Shown here: positions 5,235-6,415 of the stretch, in pieces | How positions within the stretch are numbered: position 1 is the first letter of the stretch | Layout: each line of letters starts with the position of its first letter | Assembly (NCBI GenBank): GCA_025966435.1 | Contig: JAICRQ010000207.1 | Location: 1 to 6,415 of the forward strand | Reading direction: 5' to 3' | DNA: 6,415 bases | Source of the DNA: Anaerolineales bacterium | Lineage (GTDB): Bacteria; Chloroflexota; Anaerolineae; Anaerolineales; Villigracilaceae | The notes under the pieces: generated by a model | Database searches by the model: none | What the model was told of the DNA's origin: nothing | What the model saw: the letters and a program-made list of their open reading frames with translations, nothing else | Made by a program: the position numbers and the translations under genes

Positions 5235-5239
5235 CCTCC
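5235..5239 (-). promoter_or_regulatory. Ribosome-binding site of the Thr-rich upstream ORF
   Basis: Perfect GGAGG on the minus strand, five bases before the ORF's ATG. It is a better anti-16S match than the thrS site itself, which argues that this small ORF is actually translated. Confidence 0.6.
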
Positions 5240-5244
5240 ATTTT

Positions 5245-5271
5245 GTAAGTCAGATTGACAATCCGACCTAC
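5245..5271. repeat. Second 27-bp REP-like palindrome, inside the thrS leader
   Basis: Same length as the element at 1742-1768, with related ends (GTA-A/G-GTC ... GACCTAC) but a different core. In minus-strand RNA it folds into a 12-bp hairpin with two G-U wobbles and a GTC loop, with no mismatch. In plus-strand RNA the same positions would be A-C mismatches. It begins three bases after the last T of the T-box terminator and ends five bases before the GGAGG of the upstream ORF. Confidence 0.65.
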
Positions 5272-5274
5272 TTT

Positions 5275-5304
5275 AAAACAAAACTCGCCCGAACACGGGG
5301 CGAG
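5275..5304 (-). terminator. T-box-regulated intrinsic terminator of thrS
   Basis: On the minus strand CTCGCCC (5304-5298) pairs with GGGCGAG (5290-5284) around a 7-nt loop, followed by TTTTGTTTT (5283-5275). The left arm (5302-5296) is the same stretch that closes the antiterminator, so the two structures exclude each other, as expected for a T-box. Confidence 0.88.
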
Positions 5305-5527
5305 AATTCAATTCACGCGGTTCCACCCGAATTACCCTGAGCGCAATCGAAGGGTATCTCTTGGACTGATAACGGAGTCATCCGTTCCACGTACTTGCCA
5401 GAGGCGTTCTGTTTCACGCTCGCGAGTGGTTTTCCGTGATGTTCCCTGGAAAAGACTCTCAATCTTCGGTCTTTTCTCCCTGTCAGGGACTTGACCACGT
5501 ACTCGTCTCGGTCAACGCGTTAATGTA
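5275..5527 (-). promoter_or_regulatory. T-box riboswitch (threonine, specifier ACC) controlling thrS
   Basis: T-box leaders bind a tRNA by its anticodon and acceptor end; uncharged tRNA stabilises an antiterminator. All main parts are visible on the minus strand. Stem I: CGAG/CTCG (5505-5502 with 5426-5423), CGTGGT/ATCACG (5499-5494 with 5440-5435), TCCCTG/CAGGGA (5489-5484 with 5448-5443) and AAAAGAC/GTCTTTT (5475-5469 with 5456-5450). The specifier loop has AGTA on its 5' side and GAAA-ACC-A on its 3' side, so the specifier is ACC (Thr) at 5430-5428. Stem II: AACGGA/TCCGTT (5386-5381 with 5376-5371), with an AGTA motif at its base. Stem III: TACCCT/AGGGTA (5356-5351 with 5338-5333). T-box GGGTGGAACCGCG at 5328-5316. 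Antiterminator: CGGG/CCCG and GCG/CGC flank the 7-nt bulge TGGAACC (5325-5319). The bulge base A predicts a tRNA-Thr with discriminator U73. Confidence 0.93.
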
Positions 5528-5529
5528 AA

Positions 5530-5538
5530 TGGTATTAT
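5530..5538 (+). promoter_or_regulatory. Extended -10 promoter for the GNAT gene
   Basis: TGGTATTAT: a -10 hexamer TATTAT with an upstream TG, which can work without a good -35; none is seen at the right distance. Transcription would start near 5545, 32 nt before the ATG. It lies on top of the thrS -10 on the other strand. Confidence 0.5.
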
Positions 5539-5561
5539 ATGCTGAAAAATGAGCCTGTCAA
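5534..5561 (-). promoter_or_regulatory. Strong promoter of thrS
   Basis: Perfect TTGACA (5561-5556) and perfect TATAAT (5539-5534) with a 16-bp spacer on the minus strand. The predicted start, near 5527, lies just before T-box stem I, as expected for a constitutive promoter whose output is set by the riboswitch. Confidence 0.88.
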
Positions 5562-5576
5562 GCCAAAGGTTGAACA

Positions 5577-6047
5577 ATGAATATCCGCCAAGCAACTCCT
5601 GCCGATAGTCTGCTCCTTTCCGGTTTATGCCGGGATGTGCAGAGTCTTCATGCGGAACATCACCCCGATATTTTCAAAATCCCGCAGAGTGATGATTTTG
5701 CCGTAGCGTTCTTCGATGAAATATTGGTGGACCCGATGGCAAGAATTTTTATCCTAGAAAAGAATGGGCAAGCCCTTGGTTATGTTCTATGCAAGTTGAT
5801 GGAGCGTCCGGAAGGTCCTTTTACTTTTACGCTGCGCTATCTGCAAATCGATCAGATTTCCGTCCGCCCAGAGGCTCGCGGGCAGGGCGTCGGCGCAGCA
5901 CTCATCAAACAGGCTGAACGTTTCGCGAACGAGCTGGATGTGCAAAGGATCCAACTTGATTCGTGGGATTTTAACATCAGAGCACATGCCTTCTTTGAGC
6001 GATTGGGGTTTAAGAAGTTTCACTTCCGCTTCTGGCAGATACTATAA
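5577..6047 (+). CDS. GNAT-family N-acetyltransferase
   Basis: A 156-residue cytoplasmic acetyltransferase of the GCN5-related family, which moves the acetyl group of acetyl-CoA to an amine. The acetyl-CoA binding motif A is clear: ISVRPEARGQGVGAALIKQAE (94-114), with the RGQGVG pyrophosphate loop. Motif B follows, with LDSWDFN (127-133) and AHAFFERLGFKK (136-147). The N-terminal part (IRQATPADSLLLSGLCRDV) is the usual first strand and helix; FILEKNGQALGYVLCKLME is the central sheet region. The substrate cannot be predicted. The ATG is preceded by AAAGG seven bases upstream. The gene points away from thrS and its promoter overlaps that of thrS; a link to translation is positional only. It ends two bases before a bidirectional terminator. 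Confidence 0.95.
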   Translation: MNIRQATPADSLLLSGLCRDVQSLHAEHHPDIFKIPQSDDFAVAFFDEILVDPMARIFILEKNGQALGYVLCKLMERPEGPFTFTLRYLQIDQISVRPEARGQGVGAALIKQAERFANELDVQRIQLDSWDFNIRAHAFFERLGFKKFHFRFWQIL

Positions 6048-6048
6048 T

Positions 6049-6079
6049 AAAAAAGTCCCTTCTTAATGAGGGACTTTTT
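6049..6079. terminator. Bidirectional intrinsic terminator between GNAT and tRNA-Val
   Basis: An 11-bp perfect inverted repeat, AAAAAGTCCCT (6050-6060) and AGGGACTTTTT (6069-6079), with an 8-nt loop. It gives a T5 run on the plus strand and a T6 run on the minus strand. It can therefore end both the GNAT transcript and the convergent tRNA transcript. Confidence 0.92.
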
Positions 6080-6082
6080 GTG

Positions 6083-6156
6083 TGGGCGAGATAGGGCTCG
6101 AACCTACGACCTCTGCTATGTCAAAGCAGTGCTCTAACCAACTGAGCTACCCGCCC
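6083..6156 (-). tRNA. tRNA-Val (anticodon GAC)
   Basis: A 74-nt cloverleaf reads cleanly on the minus strand: acceptor GGGCGGG / CTCGCCC with one G-U pair, D arm GCTC / GAGC, anticodon arm CTGCT-TTGACAT-AGCAG with anticodon GAC at 6122-6120, 5-nt variable loop AGGTC, T arm GTAGG / CCTAT with loop TTCGAGC, and discriminator A. The 3' CCA is not encoded (the following bases are CAC), so it must be added by the CCA-adding enzyme. GAC reads the valine codons GUC and GUU. No intron or unusual base is seen. The gene stands alone, with its own promoter and terminator. Confidence 0.97.
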
Positions 6157-6167
6157 GAGGGACTGAC

Positions 6168-6196
6168 ATTATAACGAAGGTATATAAAATTTGCAA
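6168..6196 (-). promoter_or_regulatory. Promoter of tRNA-Val
   Basis: On the minus strand TTGCAA (6196-6191) and a perfect TATAAT (6173-6168) are separated by 17 bp. The start would be near 6161, leaving a leader of about five bases before the mature tRNA at 6156. Confidence 0.8.
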
Positions 6197-6217
6197 TGCC
6201 ATGCCTTGCGGTATAAT
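6191..6217 (+). promoter_or_regulatory. Promoter of the right-edge gene
   Basis: A perfect TATAAT (6212-6217) lies only 9 bases before the ATG at 6227. The palindromic TTGCAA (6191-6196) is 15 bp upstream and could serve as -35 in both directions. The predicted start near 6224 leaves essentially no 5' leader. Confidence 0.6.
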
Positions 6218-6226
6218 CCCCTCGCC

Positions 6227-6415
6227 ATGCCGAGACGGAAATCCCCCGAAGACATGTCTGTGGAAGAACTGCGTCGTTTGCTGATTGAGAAACGGCGCGG
6301 CGCGCGGCGCGAACGGCTGGAGCACTTTAAAAGAACAGGGCGGGTAGTTGACGTGGCGCCTGATCTTCTGTCGGAGTCGGCCGCGGTGGTGGAAACTCTG
6401 GAGGAAACGACAGAC
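6227..6415 (+). CDS. Truncated gene at the right edge; function not recognised with confidence
   Basis: The first 63 codons of a gene that continues beyond the window. The visible part starts MPRRKSPEDMSVEELRRLL and continues as a charged, probably helical or coiled-coil segment rich in Arg, Glu and Lys (LIEKRRGARRERLEHFKR), then GRVVDVAPDLL and an acidic, low-complexity stretch. There is no signal peptide or membrane segment so far. From memory, some Chloroflexota sortase-like proteins begin with a similar (S-V/I-EELxxLL...KRR...RL) cytoplasmic region before a transmembrane helix, but the conserved domain would lie outside the window, so this is only a guess. No ribosome site precedes the ATG; the TATAAT at 6212-6217 suggests a leaderless mRNA, which supports this ATG over the internal one at 6254. 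Confidence 0.75.
   Translation, partial: MPRRKSPEDMSVEELRRLLIEKRRGARRERLEHFKRTGRVVDVAPDLLSESAAVVETLEETTD

Noticed and set aside
5313..5498. A 61-codon minus-strand frame inside the T-box leader
   Set aside because: The whole stretch is explained by T-box stems I-III and the antiterminator; the frame has no convincing ribosome site.
1..6415. CRISPR array, phage or insertion-sequence remains
   Set aside because: No regularly spaced repeats, no transposase or integrase fragments and no target-site duplications were seen.

Overview
The window looks like chromosomal DNA of a free-living bacterium, most likely a Chloroflexota (Anaerolineae-type) genome. This assignment is an inference from protein style (a ThrRS without a TGS domain), a T-box in front of thrS, consensus TTGACA/TATAAT promoters and dispersed short palindromes. 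No phylogenetic search could be run, so the phylum is tentative. There are no phage, plasmid, insertion-sequence or CRISPR signs. The core is the conserved translation cluster thrS-infC-rpmI-rplT, followed after two interposed genes by a SpoU-family RNA methyltransferase.

Layout on the minus strand, read right to left in the direction of transcription: a near-perfect promoter (5561-5534); a complete T-box riboswitch (about 5527-5275) with a Thr specifier codon (ACC), T-box sequence, antiterminator and terminator; a short palindrome (5271-5245); a 17-codon threonine-rich upstream ORF with its own strong ribosome site (5229-5176); thrS (5098-3287); a terminator (3279-3232) abutting the infC promoter (3230-3201); infC starting at a rare AUC codon (3143-2559); rpmI (2471-2241); rplT (2118-1774); a 27-bp palindrome (1768-1742); a small conserved-hypothetical gene (1663-1388); a macro-domain ADP-ribose-binding protein (1352-780); and the SpoU methyltransferase (783-19), whose start overlaps the macro stop as GTGA.

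On the plus strand, a GNAT acetyltransferase gene (5577-6047) diverges from the thrS leader. It ends at a bidirectional terminator (6049-6079) shared with a convergent tRNA-Val(GAC) gene (6156-6083, minus). A truncated gene beginning at 6227 runs off the right edge and diverges from the tRNA.

The genes mostly serve protein synthesis: charging tRNA-Thr, initiation factor IF3, two 50S proteins, an RNA-modifying enzyme and a tRNA. The most interesting part is the 478-bp gap between GNAT and thrS. It appears to combine two threonine-sensing devices in series: a T-box that reads uncharged tRNA-Thr, then a Thr-codon-rich leader ORF followed by alternative hairpins. The two divergent gene pairs also have overlapping promoters, one pair sharing the -10 region and the other sharing a palindromic -35.
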